From contig NZ_BAYB01000027.1 of NCBI RefSeq assembly GCF_000685035.1, forward strand, positions 94,402-158,401: a stretch of 64,000 nucleotides of DNA, given 5' to 3'. Below are positions 1 through 8,937 of this stretch, one piece after another. Every line of letters begins with the position of its first letter. The stretch's first letter is position 1. The stretch is from Paraburkholderia ferrariae NBRC 106233. Lineage in GTDB: Bacteria; Pseudomonadota; Gammaproteobacteria; Burkholderiales; Burkholderiaceae. The position numbers were made by a program, and so were the translations under genes. Under the pieces are notes generated by a model that saw nothing but the letters and a program-made list of their open reading frames with translations, made no database searches and had not been told where the DNA came from.

Positions 1-348
1 ATGCGGCTGTTAATGAACCTCATGCATAACGCGGTGGCCTACGGTCAAACCGGCCTCGCCGTGCGTACATGGGCTGACGAAAGCGCGGCGCACGTTGCCG
101 TGTGCGACCGCGGCACAGGCATTCGCGCAGCCGAGATGGAAAAGCTCAAGGCGCCCTTCAGCCGGGGATCGAACGAGCGCACGCATTCGGGCGGTACCGG
201 CCTCGGTCTCGCCATCGTCGATCGCATCGCCCGCCTGCACGGCGGCTCGCTCACGTTCCGCGACCGCGAAGGCGGCGGTCTGGAAGCGCTCGTGGCGCTG
301 CCGCTGGACCCGCCCGCCGTTCTCCCGCCGAACGGCCGCGCCTCCTGA
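1..348 (+). CDS. Sensor histidine kinase, C-terminal ATPase part (cut by window edge)
   Basis: The 115 visible residues are the catalytic ATP-binding (HATPase_c) domain of a two-component sensor kinase. The N box (NLMHNAVAYG, residues 6-15), G1 box (DRGTGI, 36-41), F box (PFSRGS, 52-57) and G2 box (GTGLGL, 65-70) are all present in order. The first codon in the window is an ATG, but it falls inside the N box, so the gene must start upstream, and the sensor, HAMP and phosphoacceptor parts are outside the window. The C-terminus ends in a short Pro-rich tail. The ligand and the response regulator cannot be told from this fragment. Confidence 0.9.
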   Translation: MRLLMNLMHNAVAYGQTGLAVRTWADESAAHVAVCDRGTGIRAAEMEKLKAPFSRGSNERTHSGGTGLGLAIVDRIARLHGGSLTFRDREGGGLEALVALPLDPPAVLPPNGRAS

Positions 349-514
349 GCATCCGCCTTTGCACACGACCGTGCGGATGACATGAAACGACATAATTTGC
401 GCGTGGCGCGTGGCGGCGGCCGCCTTCATACTTGCGCCTGAGCGTTGCGAAACGATGCCGGGCCAGGTCGCCCGGGAGCACGAAGCAACACTCCCCGATA
501 GTTCGCGATCCTGA

Positions 515-543
515 TTAACTGGCGATTATCGGCACCGTATATT
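515..543 (+). promoter_or_regulatory. Candidate sigma-70 promoter for the DUF4410 lipoprotein gene
   Basis: A -35-like TTAACT (515-520) is followed after 17 bases by a good -10 element TATATT (538-543). It sits about 75 bases before the ATG at 619. Motif reading only. Confidence 0.4.
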
Positions 544-618
544 CGCCCACTCATCCAGGCCGCGCATTCGGACACGCACTCGGCCACTCACTCGGCCACT
601 CAGGCAACGGACATCGAC

Positions 619-1383
619 ATGAACACCTCTTTCCACTCCCTCGTCGTCAAGGCAAAACGTCTCGCGGGTACCGCCGTGCTCGCCGGCTCGCTCTTCAGCG
701 CCGGTTGCGCTTCGGCCATGCCCGAAGTGCAGACATCCGGCACGATGCCCGCCGTGAAGGCCGAGATCGTGTATGTCTACGCGTTCGACGCCGCCGCCGA
801 CCAGGTCAAGCTCGACGAAGGCGGCATGGTGAAGAAGCTCATGTCGGCGGGGGATGGCACGTCGGCCGCCCAAAAGCAGCAGCAAACCGCGCTCGCAGCC
901 CGGGAGCAGCTCGCCGACGCACTCGTGCAACAGCTTCAGTCGATGGGCGTGCCCGCCATGCGCGTGGACGGCCCCGCCCCCGCGGGCCGCAATGCGCTGA
1001 TCATCGAAGGCCAGTTCGAGAAGATCGACGCGGGCAATCGCCGCCGCCGCATTCTGATCGGCCTCGGCGCGGGCAAGAGCGAAATGGGCGCCTCGGTGGC
1101 GGTGCTGTATCAGCCGGCCTGCGGTACGCCGCAGCCGCTCGCTACGTTCTCGGCCAAGGCCGACAGCGGCCATATGCCCGGCGTGGCCGAAACCGCCGGC
1201 GTCGGTGCCGTGGCGGGCCAGGTCGCGACGTCGGTGGCGGTCAGCGGCGGATTGCACGGCGTTTCCGAAGCGAAACACGACGCCGTTTCGTCCAATACGG
1301 CCAGGCTCGCCAAATCGATTGCGAAGCAACTGGCCGCGGCAAGCGAGAAGAACGGCTGGCTGCCGGTCGGCACGGCTGGCTAA
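619..1383 (+). CDS. DUF4410-type lipoprotein
   Basis: A 254-residue exported protein with a basic, hydrophobic signal peptide ending in a lipobox FSAGC (Cys30), so it should be lipid-anchored; the small residue after the Cys favours the outer membrane. The mature part starts with a strand carrying VYVYAFDA, followed by a region about ligand-like values (LIIEGQFEKIDAGNRRRR then a Gly-rich loop IGLGAGKSEM), which is the DUF4410 pattern. The function of this family is unknown. The gene stands alone between the histidine kinase and the convergent dld gene, and ends in a strong hairpin at 1415-1445. Confidence 0.75.
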   Translation: MNTSFHSLVVKAKRLAGTAVLAGSLFSAGCASAMPEVQTSGTMPAVKAEIVYVYAFDAAADQVKLDEGGMVKKLMSAGDGTSAAQKQQQTALAAREQLADALVQQLQSMGVPAMRVDGPAPAGRNALIIEGQFEKIDAGNRRRRILIGLGAGKSEMGASVAVLYQPACGTPQPLATFSAKADSGHMPGVAETAGVGAVAGQVATSVAVSGGLHGVSEAKHDAVSSNTARLAKSIAKQLAAASEKNGWLPVGTAG

Positions 1384-1414
1384 ACTGAACGACCTGGCCG
1401 GGCGTGGTGTGGCA

Positions 1415-1445
1415 GCAAAACGGCGGCACGATGCCGCCGTTTTGC
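1415..1445. terminator. Bidirectional intrinsic terminator
   Basis: A perfect 14-bp stem (1415-1428 with 1432-1445, 3-base loop) carries A4 on one arm and T4 on the other. It can therefore end both the lipoprotein gene (+) and the convergent dld gene (-), whose stop codon lies immediately beside it. Confidence 0.8.
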
Positions 1446-1446
1446 C

Positions 1447-3195
1447 TTATTCGGCGGTCTCGCGGTAATGCGCGAACTTCGAAGTGTGGCCGATGCCCGG
1501 GTTGAAACAGTTGCACGGATCGAGGCTTTCGTAGAAGGCCTTCAACGCGGGTTTCGCATAGTAGAGATGCCCCACGTTGTGTTCCGCGGGGTATTCGGCG
1601 CCACGCGCGTCCAGCAGCTTCCACATCTCGTGCTCCAGCGCGAGGCAGTCGTTGCCCTTGCGCACGATGTAGTCCTGATGGAAGACGTGGCAAAGAAAAT
1701 GGCCATAGTAGAGCTTGATCGCAATGGGCCGTTCCACCGCCTCGGGCAGGCGCTCGAACCAGGCGCGGTCGTTGCGCCGCAGGGCGATGTCGAGCGCGAC
1801 GATATCCTCCACTTCATCGCCATGCACGGCGCGATAACGCACCGCCGCGCCCGCCGCCGCGAAGCGGTGCAGGAAAGCCTTGCTCCCCTCCTCGTCGGTG
1901 CATTCGAAAAAGTCGCCGCTCGCGCCCGCAAAGTATTGCTTCAGCCAGGCGCGTGTTTCGTCCACCATCCCGGCGCCGACCTTCAGCATGAGATGGTGCT
2001 CGTAGCGGTTGCGATAGTCTTTCATCCGCGCGGGCAGATGATCGGGAAACAGGCGGCTTGCCGCCTGCATCACGCGGTCCGTGAAGTGGGCCGGCAGGAA
2101 GCCCAGGCGGTCGAAGAACGCGTCGCAGCGGCTCTTCAGGCCGAAGAGCGCCGGCAGGCGTTTCGTGCCCAGGTACTGGATCATCAGGAACATGTCCTTG
2201 CCGTAGCGCTCGGCCACGTCGAACGCGTCCCGGTGCAGATACTCGCCCGCAATGGGCAGTGCCGGCATGGCCGAGAGAATATGGCGGCGCAGTTCGGTGA
2301 GCTCGTCCGTTTCGTTCGTGCCGATATAGAACACTTTCGCGCCGGCTTCGATCGGAAACGTGTCGAGACGCACGGCGAAGACCATCACCTTGCCCGCCGA
2401 TCCCGAGGCTTCGTGGAGGCGCAGCGGATCGGCGTTGTAGCGCGCGGGGGTATCGGCATCGACATCGCGCACATGCTGGGCATAGCCGTGATCCGATGCG
2501 GCGCCCGCGTCGCGCTGAATGTCCGCCTCCGGCAGTTCGCCGCGGTCGAGACGGCCAAGCACTTCCTCCGGCGTAGTGCCGAGACGAATGCCAAGGTGAT
2601 TCACGAGTTCGGGGCGCCCCGCTCCGTCCACGCGCGCGAACACGCTCATTTCCGTATAGGCGGGCCCACGCTGCACGAGCGCGCCGCCCGAGTTGTTGCA
2701 AACGCCTCCTACCACCGAAGCGCCGATACACGAGGAGCCGATCACCGAATGCGGTTCGCGGCCGAGCGGCTTGAGCGTCTGTTCGAGTTGATCGAGCGTC
2801 GAACCCGGCAGGCAGACCACCTGCTTGCCGCCCTCGATCACGTAGACCTTGCGCATGCGCGACATGCTGACGATCACGATGTCGCGGTCGTAGTCGTCGC
2901 CGTCGGGCGTCGAGCCGCCGGTCAGGCCCGTGTTCGACGCCTGCGAAATCACAATCGCGTTGGCCGCAAGACACGCTTCGAGCACTTTCCACTGCTCGAC
3001 GAGGGAACCGGGCCGCGCCACCGCCGCCACCCGGCCCTGGCCGAAGCGAAACCCGGTACGGTAACGCCGCGTGGCCTCGTCGCCGGTCAGCACGTATTTG
3101 CGGCCCACCGCGTTTCGCAGCGATTCGACGAGGGCCTCTCGTGCGCCGTGAGCGACGTGTGCAGACGGCGGGGAACGGTGCGGGACGGTGGACAT
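1447..3195 (-). CDS. dld: Quinone-dependent D-lactate dehydrogenase
   Basis: This 582-residue protein matches the size of E. coli Dld (about 570). It is a peripheral membrane FAD enzyme that oxidises D-lactate to pyruvate and passes electrons to the quinone pool. The FAD_binding_4 fold is visible: NTGLTGGSTP at residues 88-97 and the Gly-rich stretch GSSCIGASVVGG from residue 153. The C-terminal lactate-dehydrogenase membrane-binding region ends with the DPCNCFNPGIGHTSK type tail. The open frame extends upstream of 3195, but the conserved protein begins at MSTVPHRSP, so 3195 is the chosen start. The LysR gene upstream reads the same way and may regulate it. Confidence 0.93.
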   Translation of the reverse strand: MSTVPHRSPPSAHVAHGAREALVESLRNAVGRKYVLTGDEATRRYRTGFRFGQGRVAAVARPGSLVEQWKVLEACLAANAIVISQASNTGLTGGSTPDGDDYDRDIVIVSMSRMRKVYVIEGGKQVVCLPGSTLDQLEQTLKPLGREPHSVIGSSCIGASVVGGVCNNSGGALVQRGPAYTEMSVFARVDGAGRPELVNHLGIRLGTTPEEVLGRLDRGELPEADIQRDAGAASDHGYAQHVRDVDADTPARYNADPLRLHEASGSAGKVMVFAVRLDTFPIEAGAKVFYIGTNETDELTELRRHILSAMPALPIAGEYLHRDAFDVAERYGKDMFLMIQYLGTKRLPALFGLKSRCDAFFDRLGFLPAHFTDRVMQAASRLFPDHLPARMKDYRNRYEHHLMLKVGAGMVDETRAWLKQYFAGASGDFFECTDEEGSKAFLHRFAAAGAAVRYRAVHGDEVEDIVALDIALRRNDRAWFERLPEAVERPIAIKLYYGHFLCHVFHQDYIVRKGNDCLALEHEMWKLLDARGAEYPAEHNVGHLYYAKPALKAFYESLDPCNCFNPGIGHTSKFAHYRETAE

Positions 3196-3338
3196 GCAAG
3201 CGGCTCCTTCATGGGACGAATGGCGCCGGACTGTGTGTCGACCACGGCTCCGGGCGGCCAGGCGAAAGCATAGGCCGCCCTCGCCACCAGGTCCAATATC
3301 GCGCCCACACGCGATCAAGACGAAAAAGCTCTGGATCG

Positions 3339-4238
3339 TCAGCCGCGCGACGTCTGGCGTGCGATCTCGCGCAGGACCCGCACGAAGTTGCGCACGGTCG
3401 GCGCGCGCTCGCGCGGGCGGTACACGAGCGCGATGGTCGTATGCAATGTGCCGCCCTTGAGCCCGTGATACGTCACGCCTTTGGCCTGGATCTGCCGCAT
3501 CGACGAAGGAATCAGCGCCACGCCGAAGCCGGCGGCGGCCATGTTGACCGTCGAGGAGATCTGCGGCGACTCCATGCCGATCACCGGCTGGAACCCCGCC
3601 GCGTGGCACGCGCTGATGATCGAGTCGTAGAGGTCCGGCCCGATCGGGCGCGGAAACAGAATGAGCGGCTCGCCGGCCAGTTCCGCGAGATCGAGGCTGC
3701 GCCGGCGTGCGAGGCGATGACGCGGGGGCAACACGGCGAGCACCTCTTCCTGGGCGAGCGCTTCGGTCTCGAGCCCGCGGCAATCGAGCGGCAGACGCAC
3801 GAAGGCCGCGTCCACGCGCGCCTCGCTCACCCGTTCGAGCAGCACCGAACTATTGCTTTCCTCGCAGCCGATGGCCACGCCCGGATACGCGCTGCGGTAG
3901 CGCTGCAACACGGTGGCCACGAGGGGATGAAACACCGTGGAGCCCGCGAAGCCGAGATTGAGCCGCCCGGTCTCGCCGCGCCCGGCGTTCTGCGCCTCGG
4001 CGAGCGCGAGGCCGGCCTCCTCCAGAATGCGCTGCGCGCGTTCGCGAAAGAGCCGCCCCGCTTCGGTCAGCTCGACATGGCGCGAGTGCCGGATGAAGAG
4101 CTTCGTGCCCATCTCGCGTTCGAGCTTCAGAATCTGCTGGGACAGCGGCGGCTGCGCGATGCCCAGCGTTTCGGCGGCGGCGCTGAAGTGCAGGTGCTCC
4201 GCGACCGCAAGAAAGTAGCGTAGCTGGCGAAATTCCAT
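3339..4238 (-). CDS. LysR-family transcriptional regulator
   Basis: A 299-residue regulator with an N-terminal winged HTH (about residues 3-62; helix pair FSAAAETLGIAQPPLSQQI) and a periplasmic-binding-like effector domain. It resembles the BenM/CatM/CbbR subgroup (MEFRQLRYFLAVAEHLHF). The start at 4238 is the usual MEFRQLRYF start of the family; an in-frame ATG at 4268 would add ten residues. It lies 143 bases upstream of dld on the same strand rather than divergent from its likely target, so its regulon is uncertain. Confidence 0.9.
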   Translation of the reverse strand: MEFRQLRYFLAVAEHLHFSAAAETLGIAQPPLSQQILKLEREMGTKLFIRHSRHVELTEAGRLFRERAQRILEEAGLALAEAQNAGRGETGRLNLGFAGSTVFHPLVATVLQRYRSAYPGVAIGCEESNSSVLLERVSEARVDAAFVRLPLDCRGLETEALAQEEVLAVLPPRHRLARRRSLDLAELAGEPLILFPRPIGPDLYDSIISACHAAGFQPVIGMESPQISSTVNMAAAGFGVALIPSSMRQIQAKGVTYHGLKGGTLHTTIALVYRPRERAPTVRNFVRVLREIARQTSRG

Positions 4239-4320
4239 AGCGTTTTCGTCTGGATGCGAACGCGCCATAGTGGACCGGATTCGCGCCGGCGTCGAGCCCG
4301 GCACGCTCCGGCCGCGAGGT

Positions 4321-5865
4321 TCAGCCAGTGCCCATGCGCGTCTCGTCCACGAACTTCTCGGTGGCGTCGTCGATCTTGCGGCCCTTGCGGCCCATCGGCC
4401 CGTGGATATAGACAGCCTTCATATCGATCTGCGGCGGCCCGTTCGTGGCGGGCGGCGGCGTCATCTCGTAGCGCACTTCGCGCTCGTGATCGGCCAGTTG
4501 CAGGCGCGGGTCGAACACCGAATTGAAGCGCCACAGCATCCGCACAAAGTTCGTCTGCCCGCGCACGAGCAGGCGCGTTGCCTGTCCCGCCGCGCCGCGC
4601 AGCGCGGTCCAGCCCAGATGCTTGCGGTTGAGCACCTGCTGCGTGCGCACGAGCTCCGCGTAGAACTCCGGCAGCGGCAGCTTCGTGGGCACCACGGCGT
4701 GCTGGATGTCGTAGAGCCGGTAGTCGAGGCTCGTCAGGTGGCGCGCTTCGTTTTGCCAGTTCTCGGTGCCCGGATAAGGCGTGTTCACGCTGATGTTCAC
4801 GATCTCCGGAATTTCCAGGCACCACTGACGAATCGTCTCGAAGCGCTCGCGGTCCCAGTCGGGATCGGCAATCAGATTGATCGCAACCGTGATGCCCAGC
4901 GAACGCGCAAATTCCAGCGCCTCGAAATTGCGGTCGAGGCTGATGCGCTTGCGGAACGCCTTGAGCCCCGCCTCGTCGATGGCTTCGAGGCCGAGAAACA
5001 TGTACTTGAGCCCGAGCGACTGCCACGCGCGAAACACGTCCTTGTTGCGCAGGAGCACGTCGCCGCGCGTCTCCAGGTAGTAGCGCTTCTTGATGCCGCG
5101 CTGCCGGATCGCATCGGCGATCGCCATGCCGTGCTCGGCATGCACGAACGCCACATCGTCGACGATGAAGACGCCCGGCTCGCGCAGCGCCGCCAGTTCC
5201 TCCACCACGACCTCGGGGCTGCGCGTGCGATAGCTGCGCCCGTAGAAGGTCCAGGCGCTGCAGAACGTGCAGTCCCACGGGCAGCCGCGCGCGAACTCGA
5301 TGGAAGCGCACGGGTCCAGCGTGCCGATGAAGTATTTGCGGCGGTGGTGCAGCAGGTCGCGGGCGGGATGCACGGTGTCGAGCCGTTCGACGAAACGCGG
5401 CGGCGGTCCCGATCCGTCACGCGTCAGCACCCCGGGCACGGCGCACAGGTCGCCGCCGCTCGCCACCGTATCGAGCAGTTCGGCAATCGAGGCCTCGCCT
5501 TCGCCGCGCAGCACGCAGTCGATTGCGCCCTCGGCGTGGCGCAGCAGATCGCCGGCCGTGAAGGACACGCTATGGCCGCCCACGAACACGAAGCACGAGG
5601 GCAGCGCCGCCTTGACGGCCTTCGACAGATCGATGATTTCGGGGATATTCGCGAGGTAGTTGCCGGAGAAGCACAGCGCATCCGGGCGGAAAGCGCGCAC
5701 CATGCGCATGAGGTCGGCGTGGGTTTCGACCTGCAGATCGAGCAGGCGCACCTCGTGGCCGGCGTCGCGCGCCGCGCCCGCGACGGATTCGAGCCCCAGC
5801 GGCTCGAGACGCAGGAACACGCGCGTGTACATCAGGCCGCTCGGGTGGACAGCGAGCAATCTCAT
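4321..5865 (-). CDS. hpnR: Hopanoid C-3 methylase HpnR (B12-binding radical SAM)
   Basis: The protein has 514 residues. The N-terminus (MRLLAVHPSGLMYTRVFLRL) and the next 150 residues form a cobalamin-binding-like Rossmann domain. The radical SAM core follows, with its cluster motif at Cys195, Cys199 and Cys202 (CxxxCxxC). This arrangement and the sequence match HpnR, which methylates hopanoids at C-3 of the A ring using SAM and cobalamin. The start at 5865 follows an ideal Shine-Dalgarno, AAGGAGG. The gene is not beside other hpn genes here. Another B12-radical SAM methylase is possible, but the N-terminal similarity makes HpnR the best call. Confidence 0.82.
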   Translation of the reverse strand: MRLLAVHPSGLMYTRVFLRLEPLGLESVAGAARDAGHEVRLLDLQVETHADLMRMVRAFRPDALCFSGNYLANIPEIIDLSKAVKAALPSCFVFVGGHSVSFTAGDLLRHAEGAIDCVLRGEGEASIAELLDTVASGGDLCAVPGVLTRDGSGPPPRFVERLDTVHPARDLLHHRRKYFIGTLDPCASIEFARGCPWDCTFCSAWTFYGRSYRTRSPEVVVEELAALREPGVFIVDDVAFVHAEHGMAIADAIRQRGIKKRYYLETRGDVLLRNKDVFRAWQSLGLKYMFLGLEAIDEAGLKAFRKRISLDRNFEALEFARSLGITVAINLIADPDWDRERFETIRQWCLEIPEIVNISVNTPYPGTENWQNEARHLTSLDYRLYDIQHAVVPTKLPLPEFYAELVRTQQVLNRKHLGWTALRGAAGQATRLLVRGQTNFVRMLWRFNSVFDPRLQLADHEREVRYEMTPPPATNGPPQIDMKAVYIHGPMGRKGRKIDDATEKFVDETRMGTG

Positions 5866-6112
5866 GAAGCCTCCTTGTGATGCGCGCCGGAAGGGCTCGC
5901 GGACGGGTGGCCCGAGTGACGGAGCACAAAGCGCGCCCGCCCCTCGATACTGCTGCTTCGTGGGAGCTGCTGTATGGGAGTTTATGCGCGTTCGCGGGGC
6001 GGCGCCCGGGCAACGCAAGAGCAATCGCCTGCGCAATGCAGCAGAAACTGGCGAAGAGGCTTCGGATCGAGGCTCGGAACCGAACCGCGAAACCGGGCCT
6101 CAGGAGTTCGCC

Positions 6113-7630
6113 TCAAAAGCTGCCGAACAGCGAACCGAGCACGATCACGACGGCCAGCGCCAGCACCGCGCCGACGATGCTCACCACCACGAGATCGCGG
6201 TAGCTCTCGCGGTGCGTCGAGCCGCAGACGGCCAGCAGCGTGACCACGGCGCCGTTGTGCGGGAGACTGTCGAGCGTGCCCGACGACATCACCGCGACGC
6301 GGTGCAGCAAGTCCGGCGCGATATGGTGCTGGGCGGCGATCTGCATGTAGGTGCCGCCGAGCGCATCGAGCGCGATGGTGAGTCCGCCCGAGGCCGATCC
6401 CGTGAGCCCGGCCAGCAGGTTGGTGGCCACCGCAAGCGAAACGAGCGGCCCCCCGCCGATGCCGAGCACCCAGTCGCGCACCGCCTCGAATGCGGGCAGC
6501 GCGGCGATCACGGCGCCATAGCCCACGAGGCTGCCCACGCTCAGCACCGGCAGCACCGAAGCGTTGGCGCCCGCATCCACGCTCTCGCGCAGCGCGGGCA
6601 GCCGCCGCCGGTTGAGCGCGACGAGCACGGCAATGCCGCAGGCAAGCGCCACGCTCACGCCCCACACGCCGGCCACGGCCGAAAGCGAGGTGGCGCCCCA
6701 GCGCGGCTCGGCCAGATAGGCGGCGTCGATGCGCGGAAAGACCACCACGTTCATTACGAAGTTCATCGCCACCACCACGGCGAGCGGCGCGAGCGCCACC
6801 CATGCGGAAGGCGGCCCCGCGTGGCCCGGCGCGCCGCTGGCGAAGGGCGCGCCGCTGTCGATCTCGGCGGGATCGAAGGTCTGCGCGACGCTCGCCCGTT
6901 CGCGCACGAGCGCCGATTTGCCGCCCGCCGCCTCGGCTTCGCCCGCGTGCCCGGCCGCCCTGCCCGCCGGCTCGACGAAGCCTTCGCCGCCGCGCCTTGC
7001 CGCGGCGGCCGCCCGGCCCAGCCACCAGAGCCCGAAGCCGGCCATCACCACGCTCGCGATCACGCCAAGGCCGGGCGCTGCAAACGGCGTGGTGCCGAAG
7101 AACGGCATCGGGATGGCGTTTTGCAGCGCGGGCGTGCCGGGCAACGCCGACATCGTGAAGGTCGCCGTGCCGAGCATGATCGTCGCCGGCATGAGGCGGC
7201 GCGGCAGGTTGGCGGAGCGAAACAGCGCTTCGGCCATCGGTGCGAGCACGAAGAACGCGACAAAGAGGCTCACGCCGCCATAGGTGACGAGCGCACCGCC
7301 CAGCACGACCGCGGCCAGCGCGTGGCGCGTGCCGAGGCGGTCGATCATGAACTGCGCGACGGCGTCCACGGAGCCGCTGTCTTCCATGAGCTTGCCGAAC
7401 AGCGAGCCGAGCAGGAAGAGCGGAAAGAACTGCGCGAGGAAACGGCCCGTGCTCCCCATGAAAGTCTGGGTCCAGTGCGCGAGCACCGGCTGGCCCGAAA
7501 TGAGCGCCGCAAGCATGGCGGCGAGCGGCGCGAGCAAAAGCACGCTCCAGCCGCGATACGCGAGCCAGATAAGCAGGCCGAGGCTCGCGAGCATGCCCGC
7601 AAGGCCGAGCGCGAGCGTGCCCGCGCTCAT
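6113..7630 (-). CDS. GntP-family permease (gluconate/organic acid transporter)
   Basis: A 505-residue integral membrane protein of at least ten hydrophobic segments, starting at MSAGTLALGLAGML. The features typical of the GntP/CitMHS group are visible: FPLFLLGSLFGKLMEDSG near residue 80, GGALVTYGGVSLFVAF, ALPGTPALQNAIP, and a C-terminal TGSASGGLTIALD and GTLDSLPHNGAV. A long soluble loop rich in Gly and Ala lies near the middle. It should be an inner-membrane proton symporter for gluconate or a hydroxy-acid; the substrate is not readable. There is no upstream in-frame start with a better ribosome site. Confidence 0.85.
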   Translation of the reverse strand: MSAGTLALGLAGMLASLGLLIWLAYRGWSVLLLAPLAAMLAALISGQPVLAHWTQTFMGSTGRFLAQFFPLFLLGSLFGKLMEDSGSVDAVAQFMIDRLGTRHALAAVVLGGALVTYGGVSLFVAFFVLAPMAEALFRSANLPRRLMPATIMLGTATFTMSALPGTPALQNAIPMPFFGTTPFAAPGLGVIASVVMAGFGLWWLGRAAAAARRGGEGFVEPAGRAAGHAGEAEAAGGKSALVRERASVAQTFDPAEIDSGAPFASGAPGHAGPPSAWVALAPLAVVVAMNFVMNVVVFPRIDAAYLAEPRWGATSLSAVAGVWGVSVALACGIAVLVALNRRRLPALRESVDAGANASVLPVLSVGSLVGYGAVIAALPAFEAVRDWVLGIGGGPLVSLAVATNLLAGLTGSASGGLTIALDALGGTYMQIAAQHHIAPDLLHRVAVMSSGTLDSLPHNGAVVTLLAVCGSTHRESYRDLVVVSIVGAVLALAVVIVLGSLFGSF

Positions 7631-7841
7631 GGCCGCGCCCCGCGTGCCGGCGTGGCGCGCTCCGGCTGCAATCTGCAATCGACGTGGATATCGATGCGAA
7701 TCGGTTGGGAAATCGTCTCTGTTCCGGTGAACATGGCGGCTCCGTGCAGGCGCGCGGGCGAGGCGCGGCACCGGCGAGATTACCGGAAAAGAAAGAAGCG
7801 CCACGGTCGGGTGCGAAGCCGCGGCCGCGCGCAAGGCACGC

Positions 7842-8540
7842 GTGGCAGGTTTGATAGACTCGCGCTCATCGATTGCACCGCCTTGGCCACCGCCTTCCAT
7901 CGTGCCCGCCACGCCCACGCTGCCCCGTCTGCTCAAGGAAATCCGCGCCTGCCGCGTCTGCGCCGAGGCCCTGCCGCTCGGCCCGCGGCCCGTGGTTCAG
8001 GCGCACGCGCATGCGCGCCTCTTGATCGTCGGCCAGGCGCCCGGCGCGAAGGTCCATGCATCAGGCGTGCCGTGGGACGATGCGAGCGGCGAGCGGCTGC
8101 GCGCGTGGACCGGCATCGACCGCGACACCTTCTACGACGCCGCGCAGGTCGCCCTCGTGCCGATGGGCTTCTGCTATCCCGGCCGCGCCGCCGATGGCGA
8201 CAACCCGCCGCGGCCCGAATGCGCACCGCTCTGGCACGCGCGTCTGCTTGCCCAGTTGCCCGAGGTGCGGCTCACGCTGCTGGTCGGCCAGTATGCGCAG
8301 CGCGCTTTTCTCGGCGCGCGGCGCCGGGCCTCGCTCACGGAAACCGTCGAGCACGCGCGCGACTACCTGCCCGACTTCTTGCCGCTGCCGCATCCGTCGC
8401 CGCGCAACCAGCCCTGGCTCAAGCGCCACGCGTGGTTCGGGCGGGACGTGCTGCCCGCGCTGCAAGAGCGCGTTGCGGCGGCGCTGGCGCAAGCGCCGGC
8501 ACAACCGAACATCCGGAAGAAAGGAGAGACGCCACGATGA
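7842..8540 (+). CDS. Uracil-DNA glycosylase family protein
   Basis: Up to 232 residues. It belongs to the UDG-like superfamily: the LLIVGQAPG motif is at residues 61-68, followed by GVPWDDASGERLR, and the HPSPRN loop that corresponds to the catalytic HPS motif lies near residue 183. CRVC sits near the N-terminus, but the full iron-sulfur Cys set of family 4 is not obvious, so its substrate is uncertain. The start shown is a GTG with AAGG five bases upstream; a GTG at 7902 (VPATPTLPRLL) would remove twenty poorly conserved residues and is equally possible. The stop overlaps the ATG of the next gene, so the two are co-translated. Confidence 0.8.
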   Translation: MAGLIDSRSSIAPPWPPPSIVPATPTLPRLLKEIRACRVCAEALPLGPRPVVQAHAHARLLIVGQAPGAKVHASGVPWDDASGERLRAWTGIDRDTFYDAAQVALVPMGFCYPGRAADGDNPPRPECAPLWHARLLAQLPEVRLTLLVGQYAQRAFLGARRRASLTETVEHARDYLPDFLPLPHPSPRNQPWLKRHAWFGRDVLPALQERVAAALAQAPAQPNIRKKGETPR

Positions 8541-8905
8541 GCCCGCCCACCATCGACCTGCAGCGCGTGTACGATCCGCCGCCCACGGCCAGTCATGCGT
8601 GCTTTCTCGTCGACCGGCTCTGGCCGCGCGGCATCCGCAAGGAGGCGCTCGCGCACGTGCAATGGCTCAAGGACGTGGCGCCGAGCACCGCGCTGCGCCA
8701 GTGGTATCACAAGGACCCGACGCAATGGGACGCGTTCGCGCAACGCTACGTCGCCGAACTCGACGCGAACCCTGCCGCGTGGCAGCCGCTGGCCGGGGCC
8801 TGCGCGAAGGGTCCGGTCGCCCTGCTCTATGGCTCGCGCGACGTGGAGCATAACCACGCGATCGTGCTGCGCGCGTTTCTGCTGAAGAAGCTCGAGCGCC
8901 GCTAG
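8537..8905 (+). CDS. DUF488 family protein
   Basis: A 122-residue protein with the family hallmarks VYDPPP, FLVDRLWPRGIRKE, LKDVAPSTALRQWYHKDP and YGSRDVEHNHAIVL. The molecular role of DUF488 is unknown. The ATG at 8537 shares ATGA with the stop of the preceding glycosylase-like gene and has AAGGAGAG upstream, so both genes form one operon. Confidence 0.9.
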   Translation: MSPPTIDLQRVYDPPPTASHACFLVDRLWPRGIRKEALAHVQWLKDVAPSTALRQWYHKDPTQWDAFAQRYVAELDANPAAWQPLAGACAKGPVALLYGSRDVEHNHAIVLRAFLLKKLERR

Positions 8906-8937
8906 CGCGGCGCCGCGGCCATCACACCATCAGCGCA

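Noticed and set aside
5660..8905. Very long plus-strand open frame opposite hpnR and the GntP permease
   Set aside because: High GC leaves antisense frames open. The sequence is His/Arg-rich with no domain, while the opposite frames are clear enzymes.
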